From CAWHOW01 sp050013795 (GTDB taxonomy: Bacteria > Bacteroidota > Bacteroidia > Bacteroidales > CG2-30-32-10), in assembly GCA_050013795.1 (NCBI GenBank), contig JBEKEO010000018.1, forward strand, positions 1-28,716: 28,716 nt of DNA, read 5' to 3'. This document shows positions 1 through 7,005 of this stretch, piece after piece. A program made the position numbers and the translations under genes. Each line of letters begins with the position of its first letter. Within the stretch, counting starts at the first letter, position 1. The notes under the pieces were generated by a model that did no database searches, had not been told where the DNA came from, and saw only the letters and a program-made list of their open reading frames with translations.

Positions 1-366
1 CTTGTTTTAATTGACTTCTGGGCTTCATGGTGCGGTCCGTGCCGCATGGAAAATCCAAATGTCGTGGCTGCTTATAAAAAGTATAAAGATGAAAAATTTA
101 AGAAAGTGAAATGCAAAGGCTTTACCGTTTTCAGCGTTTCGCTTGATAAAGATAAAACAGCATGGAAAAATGCCATTTCACGAGATGGTCTTGTATGGCC
201 CTATCATGTCAGCGACCTGAAATTCTGGAGTAATGCTGCCGCTGTGACTTATAATATTAATACGATCCCAAATAATTTTCTTATTGATAAGAATGGCATT
301 ATTCTGGCAAAAGGACTTCGGGGGAACGACCTTACGGATAAGCTCGAATCACTGAAAAATAAATAA
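1..366 (+). CDS. TlpA/ResA-like thioredoxin-fold protein, 3' part
   Basis: The frame is open from base 1, so the start lies before the window; 121 residues are visible. They begin inside a thioredoxin core: the strand LVLIDFWASW is followed directly by the redox motif CGPC, then a helix, a strand (FTVFSVSLDKD), a tryptophan-rich region and the segment TIPNNFLIDKNGII. That segment carries the cis-proline and the strand that face the active site in TlpA/ResA proteins. Family members are usually exported or lipid-anchored disulfide reductases facing the periplasm, and in Bacteroidota the domain often sits at the C-terminus of a larger lipoprotein with a DUF4369-like N-terminus; that part is not visible. 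The ATG at position 46 falls after the CGPC motif and cannot be the true start. Confident as to fold; the substrate is unknown. Confidence 0.9.
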   Translation, partial: LVLIDFWASWCGPCRMENPNVVAAYKKYKDEKFKKVKCKGFTVFSVSLDKDKTAWKNAISRDGLVWPYHVSDLKFWSNAAAVTYNINTIPNNFLIDKNGIILAKGLRGNDLTDKLESLKNK

Positions 367-401
367 TCCATTCTTTACCTTCTTCCTGCAAATAAAAACA
401 T

Positions 402-409
402 TATTTTTG
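402..409 (+). promoter_or_regulatory. Possible -7 box for grpE-dnaJ
   Basis: TATTTTTG matches the Bacteroidota -7 consensus TAnnTTTG. No TTTG sits at the expected -33 distance. If used it gives a leader of about 150 nt before grpE. Weak call, since the region is AT-rich. Confidence 0.3.
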
Positions 410-514
410 CCGCTGATTATTTACCCGGTGGGCTGACAAAATGGCTTAAACATACATTCTGGCAAAGCTTTTGTTAATCAACTTACCTTAAGAATACTGA
501 CAGGTTTAGATTCT

Positions 515-537
515 GGGATTAAAAAAAAGATAATCCC
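515..537 (+). promoter_or_regulatory. Inverted repeat in the grpE leader
   Basis: GGGATTA (515-521) and TAATCCC (531-537) are perfect 7-bp arms around a 9-nt A-rich spacer, 25 bp before the grpE start. The geometry resembles the CIRCE heat-shock operator (9-bp arms, 9-nt spacer), but the arm sequence is different. It could be an operator or an RNA hairpin close to the translation start. Confidence 0.5.
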
Positions 538-562
538 TTGACAGCACCACCAATAAAATATT

Positions 563-1180
563 ATGGCTAATTTTAAAGAGATGTTGAAAATGAATAAAAA
601 GAAAAATGCCAAAGAGAATATAAAAGAGATGGAAGATATCGTTAACACAGAAGAGAAAACAACTGTTGAAAATGAAAATCCGGAAACAGCCGAAGAACAA
701 GAGGTGAAAGGAGAGAAAAAGGAAGTGGAAGAAAAAAAGGAGCCTGATTTTGAAGAAAAGTTTCTTGACATGAACGATAAATTTCTCAGGCTTCATGCTG
801 AATTTGACAATTACCGGAAAAGAACCATTAAGGAACGTATCGACTTAAGTAAATATGCAACCGAAGATGTGATTATATCTTTTCTTCCTGTATTTGATGA
901 TCTTGAAAGAGCCGTTAAACTGATGGAAAACACCGAAACCGACCCTGTGCAGGAAGGCATCTTTCTGATTTACCAGAAGTTCAAAAACATACTTACCCAA
1001 AAGGGCGTGGAAGAAATAAAGACCACTGGCGAACCCTTCAATACCGATTTCCACGAAGCCATTACCAATGTACCTGCCGAAAGCGAAGATAAAAAAGGGC
1101 TGGTGATGGATGTGGTTGAAAAAGGATACCTGCTTCATGGCAAGGTGATACGCTTTGCAAAGGTGGTGGTGGCTAATTAA
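563..1180 (+). CDS. grpE: Nucleotide exchange factor GrpE
   Basis: GrpE promotes ADP release from DnaK (Hsp70) and works with DnaJ in the cytoplasmic folding cycle. The 205-residue product has the family plan: a charged, disordered Lys/Glu-rich stretch (about 1-68), a long dimerising helix with the characteristic LHAEFDNYRKRT (about 77-88), the helix containing LPVFDDLERA, and a C-terminal beta domain with FNTDFHEAI and GYLLHGKVIRFAKV. The length is typical. The start is the ATG at 563; another ATG at 590 is possible, because the extreme N-terminus is not conserved in the family. dnaJ begins 16 bp after the stop, so the two are almost certainly one operon. dnaK is not in the window. Confidence 0.97.
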   Translation: MANFKEMLKMNKKKNAKENIKEMEDIVNTEEKTTVENENPETAEEQEVKGEKKEVEEKKEPDFEEKFLDMNDKFLRLHAEFDNYRKRTIKERIDLSKYATEDVIISFLPVFDDLERAVKLMENTETDPVQEGIFLIYQKFKNILTQKGVEEIKTTGEPFNTDFHEAITNVPAESEDKKGLVMDVVEKGYLLHGKVIRFAKVVVAN

Positions 1181-1196
1181 TAGTAGATTTCACACG

Positions 1197-2348
1197 ATGG
1201 AAAAAAGAGATTATTACGAAATACTGGGTGTTGCAAAAAATGCCAATGAAACCGAGCTGAAGAAAGCCTATCGGCAGATGGCATTGAAATACCACCCCGA
1301 TAAGAACCCCGGCAATAAAGAAGCGGAAGAAAAATTCAAGGAAGCGGCTGAGGCTTACGAAGTGCTGAGCGACCCGCAGAAGAGGCAGAAATACGACCAG
1401 TTTGGCCATGCCGGACTTGGCAATGCTGCCGGATTTGGCGGGGCGGGCGGCATGAATATGGATGATATTTTCAGCCATTTCGGTGATATTTTTGGCGATA
1501 TTTTTGGAGGCGGATTCAGTTCAAGAGGGGGTGGCGGTCAGCGGGGAAGGCGCGTTAACAAAGGCTCTAACCTGAGGGTAAAAGTAAAGCTTTCGCTCGA
1601 AGAAATTGCCAAAGGCGTTGAAAAAAAGATAAAGGTCAATAAATATGTAAGCTGCGATGACTGTCATGGCTCAGGGGCTAAAGGAGGTTCTTCATATACC
1701 CGTTGCAGTACCTGTCACGGCACAGGGCAGGTAACCAGGGTCACCAGCACTTTCCTCGGGCAGATGCAGACATCCAGCGCTTGTCCGCAATGCGGCGGCG
1801 AAGGACAGATCATCACCGATAAATGCAATACCTGTTTCGGCAATGGCGTGGTAAAAGGCGAAGAAGTTATTTCGTTGAATATCCCTGCCGGTGTTGCTGA
1901 AGGCATGCAGCTTTCGGTTAGCGGTAAAGGCAATGCGGCTGCCCGTGGTGGCATAGCCGGCGACCTGATAGTAGTTATTGAAGAGCAGGAACATCCCGAA
2001 CTGATAAGGGATGGCGACAACCTGTTGTATGAGCATTATATCACATTTCCTGAAGCGGCTATGGGCACTTCCATTGAAGTTCCTACCGTTGAAGGCAAAG
2101 CCCGTGTTAAAATTGAACAGGGTACGCAAGCCGGTAAAGTACTGCGCTTAAAAGGCAAGGGTTTGCCCAGCCTTAACTCCTATTCCCGCGGCGACCTGCT
2201 GGTTAGCATTAACGTATGGACACCCCAAAACCTTACCAAGGAAGAAAGAGCCATGCTCGAAAAGCTGCAGGCTTCGCAAAACTTTAAGCCCCATCCCGGC
2301 AAAAAGGACAAGAATTTCTTTGAACGCATGAGGGAAATGTTTAAGTAA
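1197..2348 (+). CDS. dnaJ: Co-chaperone DnaJ (Hsp40, type I)
   Basis: DnaJ delivers unfolded clients to DnaK and stimulates its ATPase. The 383-residue protein has every type I element: J-domain (1-70) with HPD at 33-35, Gly/Phe-rich linker (about 71-117), and a zinc-binding region (about 153-217) with four CxxCxGxG-type repeats (CDDCHGSG, CSTCHGTG, CPQCGGEG, CNTCFGNG), followed by the two client-binding beta domains. The third glycine position is intact in all four repeats. The open frame extends back to 1155, but the ATG at 1197 starts the canonical MEKRDYYEILGV; the longer version would overlap grpE and add unrelated residues. A REP-like palindrome begins 14 bp after the stop. Confidence 0.97.
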   Translation: MEKRDYYEILGVAKNANETELKKAYRQMALKYHPDKNPGNKEAEEKFKEAAEAYEVLSDPQKRQKYDQFGHAGLGNAAGFGGAGGMNMDDIFSHFGDIFGDIFGGGFSSRGGGGQRGRRVNKGSNLRVKVKLSLEEIAKGVEKKIKVNKYVSCDDCHGSGAKGGSSYTRCSTCHGTGQVTRVTSTFLGQMQTSSACPQCGGEGQIITDKCNTCFGNGVVKGEEVISLNIPAGVAEGMQLSVSGKGNAAARGGIAGDLIVVIEEQEHPELIRDGDNLLYEHYITFPEAAMGTSIEVPTVEGKARVKIEQGTQAGKVLRLKGKGLPSLNSYSRGDLLVSINVWTPQNLTKEERAMLEKLQASQNFKPHPGKKDKNFFERMREMFK

Positions 2349-2361
2349 CCCTATTCTCGTC

Positions 2362-2399
2362 ATTGCGAAGGAGTCCGCCCCGGCGGACGACTGAAGCAA
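2362..2399. repeat. REP-like imperfect palindrome
   Basis: Outer arms ATTGC (2362-2366) and GCAAT (2395-2399) enclose a perfect inner inverted repeat, GTCCGCC (2373-2379) with GGCGGAC (2382-2388). It is GC-rich in an AT-rich setting and lies just after dnaJ. It resembles dispersed intergenic palindromes common in Bacteroidota and could also act as the dnaJ terminator, although there is no T-run. Confidence 0.6.
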
Positions 2400-2424
2400 T
2401 CTTATTTGTAAATAGATTGTTTAT

Positions 2425-2585
2425 TGTTCAATTGTTCTTTAATAGGAACACAGAAAATACTGATTTTTGCTGATATTTTAGAAAAGCTAACCACCCTTCC
2501 TTTGTCAGGATAAACTCCGTTTCACAAAGAAGCCACAAAGTTCACAAAGAAATTATACTGCCTACTGCCGCTGCCAACTGCCTCC
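2425..2585. repeat. Direct repeat, copy 1
   Basis: From TGTTCAATTGTTC to CTGCCTCCT this stretch matches 2618-2758. The shared blocks are 2425-2494 and 2519-2585; an extra stretch of about 24 bp (2495-2518) is present only in this copy. Inside are CACAAAG blocks that also occur near 8260-8302. No gene is visible. Confidence 0.85.
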
Positions 2586-2617
2586 TTATTCTCAGTTCAA
2601 ATGTTCGCTTGTTCAAA

Positions 2618-2758
2618 TGTTCAATTGTTCTTTAATAGGGACACAGAAAATACTAATTTGCGCTGATATTTTAAAAAAGCTAACCACAAAGTTTCACAAA
2701 GAAGCCACAAAGTTCACAAAGAAATTATACTGCCTACTGCCGCTGCCAACTGCCTCCT
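2618..2758. repeat. Direct repeat, copy 2
   Basis: This is the second copy of 2425-2585, without the extra stretch and with only a handful of substitutions. The 3' half, from GTTTCACAAAGAAG to CTGCCTCCT, appears identical between the copies. The two copies lie only about 32 bp apart, which suggests a recent local duplication. Confidence 0.85.
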
Positions 2759-2786
2759 GATTTTAGTTTTTAATGGAACACTGATA

Positions 2787-2874
2787 CCTGCCGTCAGTCT
2801 GAGGAGTCCCGCTTTCTTTCAAGACGCTTCGCTCCTCAAGATGACGCGGGACGTCTCGAAGACAGGCAGGCAGG
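2787..2874. repeat. REP-like inverted pair
   Basis: The left arm contains CCTGCC and TCCCGC (2787-2812); the right arm contains GCGGGA and repeated GGCAGG (2846-2874). In between, the minus strand reads GTCATCTTGAGGAGCG, which parallels GTCAGTCTGAGGAG of the left arm. The layout is two related units facing each other, as in bacterial interspersed mosaic elements. It lies 26 bp from the 3' end of the minus-strand gene at 2900. Confidence 0.55.
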
Positions 2875-2899
2875 CTTTATAAGGTTATCGTCAATTTGT

Positions 2900-3790
2900 T
2901 TAATTGCCCCATCTTTTCTTCAAACCACGGGGACCTGTTTTGTTAATGTACTCTTGCATGTCTTCGCATGCTTTTTCAAGGGCTTTAAATTCTTTAATAA
3001 AATCTGTTACCACAGTGTGTTGCTGTTGCCAATAGCGGTACTGTTGGTTTAGCTGTTCCATAAAAGGGTTGAAATCCTCAGTAAAAACACCTGTGCTTAG
3101 GGTAAATCGCTGATAGTTCTGGTAAAGCTCCACGTAAAACGTTTGCAAAAACGTTACGTCAGCACTTATTTTACGAGCGCTGGCTTCATATTCTTTGAGC
3201 GTGGCATGCCACTGCATCATGCTCTCGCTGGCATCATTTATTTTTTGTTGAAACGGCAGGCATGTTTCCTCATATTTCTCCAGTAACTCTTTTCGATAAC
3301 CGGCTAACATTTCGTTTTTATCTTCGGGGTTTTGCACCAGTCGGGCATCGTTCAGCACTTTATCAAATTCTCTTATAATTTGAGGGATCACCTCGTGTGC
3401 TTGTTTAAATTTATCTTGCAGGACAGGTATTTGTGCCAGCACATCTTTATGAAGTTGAATGCACAGGGAAATATCTTTGTGCAGTTGGATATAATGCTCT
3501 ATTATTTCATATTCATACGGCGTAAGCGGCTTCATCTTGGGGAATAATTCTGTTACCAGCCTGATCATTTCTACCGGGTTTTCCAAAGCCGACTGGTAAC
3601 CGCTGTGCGCCTTCAATTGCCTGTCGAATTCCTCCTCCTCTTTGCGGGTAGGTTGCTTATCTACTATTAAACCAATCGTAACTGGTCGGAAGGGTGGAGG
3701 ATAACTGCCGGGAAAGTTGAAGGTGTTCCTTATGGCATATACTTGTAATGCTTCACCGTTCTTTTCGTCTTTGTTTGGATTCTTTTTCAT
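2900..3790 (-). CDS. Hypothetical coiled-coil protein
   Basis: I do not recognise this 296-residue protein. It has no signal peptide and no membrane segment. A proline-containing N-terminus (about 20-45, with FPGSYPPPFRP) is followed by a long, mostly helical region from about 50 to the end, rich in Glu, Lys and Gln with heptad-like spacing of hydrophobics. A short internal near-repeat, YIQLHKDISL then CIQLHKDVLA, is visible near residues 104-123. The ATG at 3790 is the natural start. It is flanked on both sides by repeat-rich DNA: REP-like elements beyond its 3' end and a 21-bp array upstream. That suggests an accessory gene; the function is unknown. Confidence 0.72.
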   Translation of the reverse strand: MKKNPNKDEKNGEALQVYAIRNTFNFPGSYPPPFRPVTIGLIVDKQPTRKEEEEFDRQLKAHSGYQSALENPVEMIRLVTELFPKMKPLTPYEYEIIEHYIQLHKDISLCIQLHKDVLAQIPVLQDKFKQAHEVIPQIIREFDKVLNDARLVQNPEDKNEMLAGYRKELLEKYEETCLPFQQKINDASESMMQWHATLKEYEASARKISADVTFLQTFYVELYQNYQRFTLSTGVFTEDFNPFMEQLNQQYRYWQQQHTVVTDFIKEFKALEKACEDMQEYINKTGPRGLKKRWGN

Positions 3791-3957
3791 GTGTTTATTT
3801 TTTGTTTTTAAAGGTCACATGGAATACGCCATGAATAATCATTTATAGTTGTTGTGAAATTTATTGCACATGGCTATTTCATAGCGGTTGTTAGTAATGG
3901 TTAATCGGTTTAATGGTTGAATTGCGTCCCTTTATGTTTCTTTCTCCTTTTCTCTTA

Positions 3958-3965
3958 CAAAATTA
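3958..3965 (-). promoter_or_regulatory. Possible -7 box for the gene at 2900-3790
   Basis: The minus strand reads TAATTTTG, matching TAnnTTTG, about 168 bp before the start codon at 3790. No good -33 box is visible. The rest of 3791-4025 shows no gene. Confidence 0.25.
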
Positions 3966-4025
3966 TCACTTTTACCTCAATAATGAAAACCCCTTCCATT
4001 TTCGCTTATTTGAGATATTGTTTTA

Positions 4026-4298
4026 GGAACTAAGACAATTGTCCTTGGAACTAAATCAATTGTTCTTGGAGCTAAGACTATTGTTCTTGGAACTTAATCA
4101 ATTGTTCTTGGAACTTAAACAATTGTTCTCGGAACTAAGACAATTGTTCTTGGAACTAAGACAATTGTTCTTGGAACTAAATCAATTGTTCTTGGAACTA
4201 AGACAATTGTTCTTGGAACTAAGACAATTGTTCTTGGAACTAAGACAATTGTTCTTGGAACTTAAACAATTGTTCTCGGAACTTAAACAATTGTTCTC
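4026..4298. repeat. 21-bp tandem array 1, 13 units
   Basis: Thirteen consecutive units of exactly 21 bp, with a partial fourteenth at 4299-4311. Each contains the core CAATTGTTCTTGGAACT (one unit has CTATTG; a few have TTCTC); variation is concentrated in the four to five bases before CAATTG. CAATTG is a palindrome, and GTTC-TTG-GAAC makes a short inverted repeat across each unit junction. One frame reads as a heptapeptide repeat (LFLELRQ-like), but it has only a TTG start, no ribosome site, and replacement rather than silent changes between units. Most likely non-coding. Confidence 0.95.
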
Positions 4299-4357
4299 GG
4301 AACTGAATCAAATAATATGATAGTCAAAAGTTGATAGGTTGGGAGGCGTTTAGGTTA

Positions 4358-4393
4358 TAGGTCTTTAGTCTTAATGTTTAAACTAATGACCTA
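4358..4393. repeat. Imperfect inverted repeat
   Basis: 4358-4374 (TAGGTCTTTAGTCTTAA) pairs with 4377-4393 at 14 of 17 positions with almost no loop. It lies beyond the 3' end of the minus-strand gene at 4456 and could end its transcript, but no T-run follows. The remaining bases of 4312-4455 show nothing else. Confidence 0.5.
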
Positions 4394-4455
4394 TGACTAT
4401 TGACTTAACTCGTTGCCAAACCCTTAACCCTAAAACCTGAACTATTTCAGTTTAG

Positions 4456-5199
4456 TTAAGCCATTTCGCCCTGGGTGGTTGTGTTAGAGGTATTAATGCC
4501 GGTTGAAGATGAACGCAAGCCGGGAATCAGGTCGCTGATAGGGTCGCTCCAGGCAAAATCGGCTGCATTGGCATCCACTTCCGGAACTTTACCCCTTGCC
4601 ACAGGATACGAAATATCGAACTGGAAATACACCCGCACATCGTGGGGAAGGTTGTTTACTTTAACTATTGATTTATTTTTCGATTTCAGAATGATCCAGG
4701 TTTTCTGGTCGGTGCTCCACCTTAAGTGGTAAATGGCGCCTTTTTTGGCGCTTGGAGTTTCAATAACGGCAAATCCCACACCCTTTTCCTTAAACCTGAA
4801 AACGTGTTTCTTGCCTTTTCCATGTTCAGCCGGAACCAGCCCGAAACGGTTAAAAACTTCGGTAATAGCGGCAATATTGCCCGGATACTTCTGGTTGGCA
4901 ATGTTTTCAATTTGATTAACCAATGTATCGGTGCTGTGATTCAGCGTATCTACCTTGTTGTTTTGGTCGGTGGTAATGCTTTTTGCTTTGTTGGTCTGGT
5001 GCGTAAGCAATACGTTATTCACATCGCTTATCTGGTTGCCGAACATAGTCAGGGTAAGTGGTCCGGTAATACTGCTGGCCGGAACGTCGGGGTCGGTGGC
5101 AAACTGGTTTTTAAATGTGGTACAGAAAATCGGGAGTTTTTCGGGCGCCAGTTCGTGATATGCACGTTGAGCTTTAACCCAAACTAATGATGTTGCCAT
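4456..5199 (-). CDS. Hypothetical protein, helical N-terminus plus beta-rich C-terminus
   Basis: Not assigned to a named family. The 247 residues divide into a helical, Asn/Gln/Thr-rich N-terminal half (about 1-125) and a beta-rich second half (about 130-230). The second half contains YHLRWSTDQKTWIILKS and HDVRVYFQFDISYP, the pattern of a fibronectin-III-like sandwich in which a strand ending in tyrosine or tryptophan repeats. There is no signal peptide or lipobox, so it is probably cytoplasmic or exported by an unusual route. The C-terminal 20 residues are Ser/Thr/Asn-rich. It lies 80 bp downstream of a LytTR gene on the same strand and may share its transcript. It has an ATG start at 5199. 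Confidence 0.72.
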   Translation of the reverse strand: MATSLVWVKAQRAYHELAPEKLPIFCTTFKNQFATDPDVPASSITGPLTLTMFGNQISDVNNVLLTHQTNKAKSITTDQNNKVDTLNHSTDTLVNQIENIANQKYPGNIAAITEVFNRFGLVPAEHGKGKKHVFRFKEKGVGFAVIETPSAKKGAIYHLRWSTDQKTWIILKSKNKSIVKVNNLPHDVRVYFQFDISYPVARGKVPEVDANAADFAWSDPISDLIPGLRSSSTGINTSNTTTQGEMA

Positions 5200-5279
5200 A
5201 ATTTTTGGTTTTAAAGTTTCAACAAAGCTATTTCAAATTCCTGTTGCTTTTGCAATACCGGTGTAAGTGGGCGATTCTT

Positions 5280-5651
5280 TCAGCTTTCCCTTGGTAATCC
5301 TGCAATGTATTTAAACAGTTTTTTAAACTCAGCCACTTTGCGCTTGCAAACAAGCGCCTTTTTGCCCCCTGTAAGTGTTGCCTGAAGGAAAGAACCGACG
5401 GCTTTATATTTTTCCACGCGGTACAGGTTCACAATATAGCCGTCGTGGCAGCGGTAAAACTTGTCAGGGTCAAGCCTGCCTTCAAGGAATTTAAGAAAAC
5501 GCTTTACCTTTAATTCTTTTCCGTTAACCAGAAAAATAATGAAATTTTTACCTGCAGCTTCAAAACAGCTAATGTCGTCCATGCTTGTAATAAGGCTGTT
5601 GTCAATGCCGGGAAATTCAATCTTTTCCCATACTTTTTGTTTCTTTTTCAT
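5280..5651 (-). CDS. LytTR-domain DNA-binding protein
   Basis: LytTR domains are beta-rich DNA-binding modules usually attached to a response-regulator receiver. Here the protein (123 residues) is almost only the domain: ISCFEAAGKNFIIFLVNGKE (residues 27-46), a helix (RFLKFLEGRLDPDKFYRCHD, 51-70), then GYIVNLYRVEKYKA and the final strands with LTGGKKALVCKRK. These match the family signatures for the recognition strand and the H-x-x-Y/F-I-V-N motif; the conserved histidine appears as H69 and the asparagine as N75. There is no receiver or sensor, so it is a standalone regulator. It is transcribed away from the zinc-ribbon gene at 5832 and may regulate itself or the downstream gene at 4456-5199. 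Confidence 0.88.
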   Translation of the reverse strand: MKKKQKVWEKIEFPGIDNSLITSMDDISCFEAAGKNFIIFLVNGKELKVKRFLKFLEGRLDPDKFYRCHDGYIVNLYRVEKYKAVGSFLQATLTGGKKALVCKRKVAEFKKLFKYIAGLPRES

Positions 5652-5722
5652 ATTTCATAATTTTTATTGAACCAATTATTTTGGACAAGAAATTATGAAG
5701 ATTTTGTAGATAAGAAAGCAAA

Positions 5723-5753
5723 ATTGTTAGATAATAATTAAATTGTATTTTTG
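5723..5753 (+). promoter_or_regulatory. Promoter for the 5832-7182 islet
   Basis: ATTG (5723-5726, close to TTTG), a 19-bp spacer and TATTTTTG (5746-5753) fit the Bacteroidota -33/-7 pattern. Expected transcription start is near 5760, giving a leader of about 70 nt. Confidence 0.5.
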
Positions 5754-5831
5754 TACTTATATAACAATAAGGAGTAACCGAAAATCCTGTAAAGAGTAGG
5801 GAAAATAAATTATTGATTAACGAAAAGTAAT

Positions 5832-6125
5832 ATGGCAGAATATTGTCCTAATTGCGGAAATGAAGTAGAAAAATTAGAAGCCCATATAGGCAATGGTAAA
5901 GTATTTAATTGTTATTACTATTATTGCCATAAATGTAAACAAAAATTAACTATTTGTGATTTAGATTATGGTGATAAAGACTGTATAGATCATTGGAGAA
6001 GAATTTTAGAAAGGAATCCTTCTATGATAACAACCGCACCAAAATGGATACAATGTAGTAAAGAATGGACTCATTTAGGAGAAGGAGTAGAAGGCTATGG
6101 TTTCTTTGATTCAGAATGCAATTAA
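5832..6125 (+). CDS. Small zinc-ribbon protein, hypothetical
   Basis: A 97-residue protein that opens with the zinc knuckle CPNC (C5, C8) and has a second pair CHKC (C32, C35), the spacing of a classical zinc ribbon. Further cysteines occur at 27, 42, 51, 75 and 96, and tryptophans cluster in the second half. There is no signal peptide, so it is probably cytosolic. The function is not recognisable; zinc ribbons of this kind may bind nucleic acid or be purely structural. Base composition is markedly more AT-rich than the flanking core genes. A promoter-like element lies upstream, and the lipoprotein gene starts 30 bp after its stop. Confidence 0.7.
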   Translation: MAEYCPNCGNEVEKLEAHIGNGKVFNCYYYYCHKCKQKLTICDLDYGDKDCIDHWRRILERNPSMITTAPKWIQCSKEWTHLGEGVEGYGFFDSECN

Positions 6126-6155
6126 CTCAAATTATATTTTTAAAAACTTAAAATC

Positions 6156-6941
6156 ATGAAAAAAAATGTATTTCTATTAGCTTTTATATGCTTGTTAGGA
6201 TGGGCATGTAATTCAGAAAAAAAAGATCCGGGAAAAGTTGCTGAAAACTTTTACAAATATCTTAATAATGGTAAAATTGATGAAGCAAAAGCTTTGGCTG
6301 CGCCTTCTGCAAAGGAATGGATTGATAAATTAAAAGAACTTGATGTATTTAAATCAAAGGGCGATACAATTCCTTTTGAATTAATGGATATAAAGAAACA
6401 GGAATCGCCAAAAGAAGGTGATACTGCTATTGTTAATTACAAAATAGGAAAATTCAAAGATTTTATAAAACTGGTTTATATAGATGGGGCTTATAAAGTT
6501 ATTTATACAAATGAATTAAGAGTTATAAGAATTGTAGAGTTTTATAGCTATGATTTTTGTGATATGAAGAATAATAAAACAAATATTACTTGGGAAAACT
6601 ATTCGGGTATGAGAATAAGACTAAAGTCATTATTATACCATGAAGCATACTTGTGTTATGCTTTTAACAAAATTAAAAATATTATATATGCTGCTTGGTT
6701 TGAAGTTCCTAATGAGTCATTTTTTTTATGTAACAAAACTTTAAATCCTATTGATGGAGGTGGACCTCTAACTATTGATTTTATTGATGGAAATCAGGAA
6801 AACTTATTAACGAAATGCGAATGTCCTCTGGGTTCAAATTATAAAAAATTTTATTCAAGTTTCGATTTTGAAGGAGTGTTAACAGGCCCATATTTTGCTT
6901 TCTCTAATGTTAGTGTCTTTAATGTTGAAAATTGCAAGTAA
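6156..6941 (+). CDS. Lipoprotein with DUF4878-like domain
   Basis: The N-terminus is a lipoprotein signal: two lysines, a hydrophobic core and the lipobox LGWAC with C18 as the lipidated residue, so it should be anchored facing the periplasm or outer membrane. Residues about 24-112 resemble DUF4878, a small NTF2-like fold found in Bacteroidota lipoproteins (FYKYLNNGKIDEAKALA, then GDTAIVNYKIGKFKDFIKLVYIDGAYKVI). The remaining 150 residues, with several cysteines (for instance the KCECPLGS segment) and many aromatic residues, do not match a family I know. Total length is 261. The gene is AT-rich like its two small neighbours. The role is unknown. Confidence 0.75.
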   Translation: MKKNVFLLAFICLLGWACNSEKKDPGKVAENFYKYLNNGKIDEAKALAAPSAKEWIDKLKELDVFKSKGDTIPFELMDIKKQESPKEGDTAIVNYKIGKFKDFIKLVYIDGAYKVIYTNELRVIRIVEFYSYDFCDMKNNKTNITWENYSGMRIRLKSLLYHEAYLCYAFNKIKNIIYAAWFEVPNESFFLCNKTLNPIDGGGPLTIDFIDGNQENLLTKCECPLGSNYKKFYSSFDFEGVLTGPYFAFSNVSVFNVENCK

Positions 6942-7005
6942 AATAAGAATTGAATTTCAAGGAAAAACAGAATAATTATATGTAAACAATAAAAATAAAA
7001 TTATT

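Noticed and set aside
515..537. True CIRCE/HrcA operator
   Set aside because: Spacer length fits but the arms GGGATTA / TAATCCC do not match TTAGCACTC / GAGTGCTAA, and no hrcA is adjacent.
4026..4298. CRISPR array
   Set aside because: Units are directly contiguous at 21 bp with no variable spacers, and no cas gene is near. The same holds for the arrays at 17070 and 21469.
4039..4320. Open frame coding a heptapeptide LFLELRQ repeat
   Set aside because: It has only a TTG start inside the first unit and no ribosome site, and unit-to-unit changes alter amino acids. The frame is open because the repeat length is a multiple of three.
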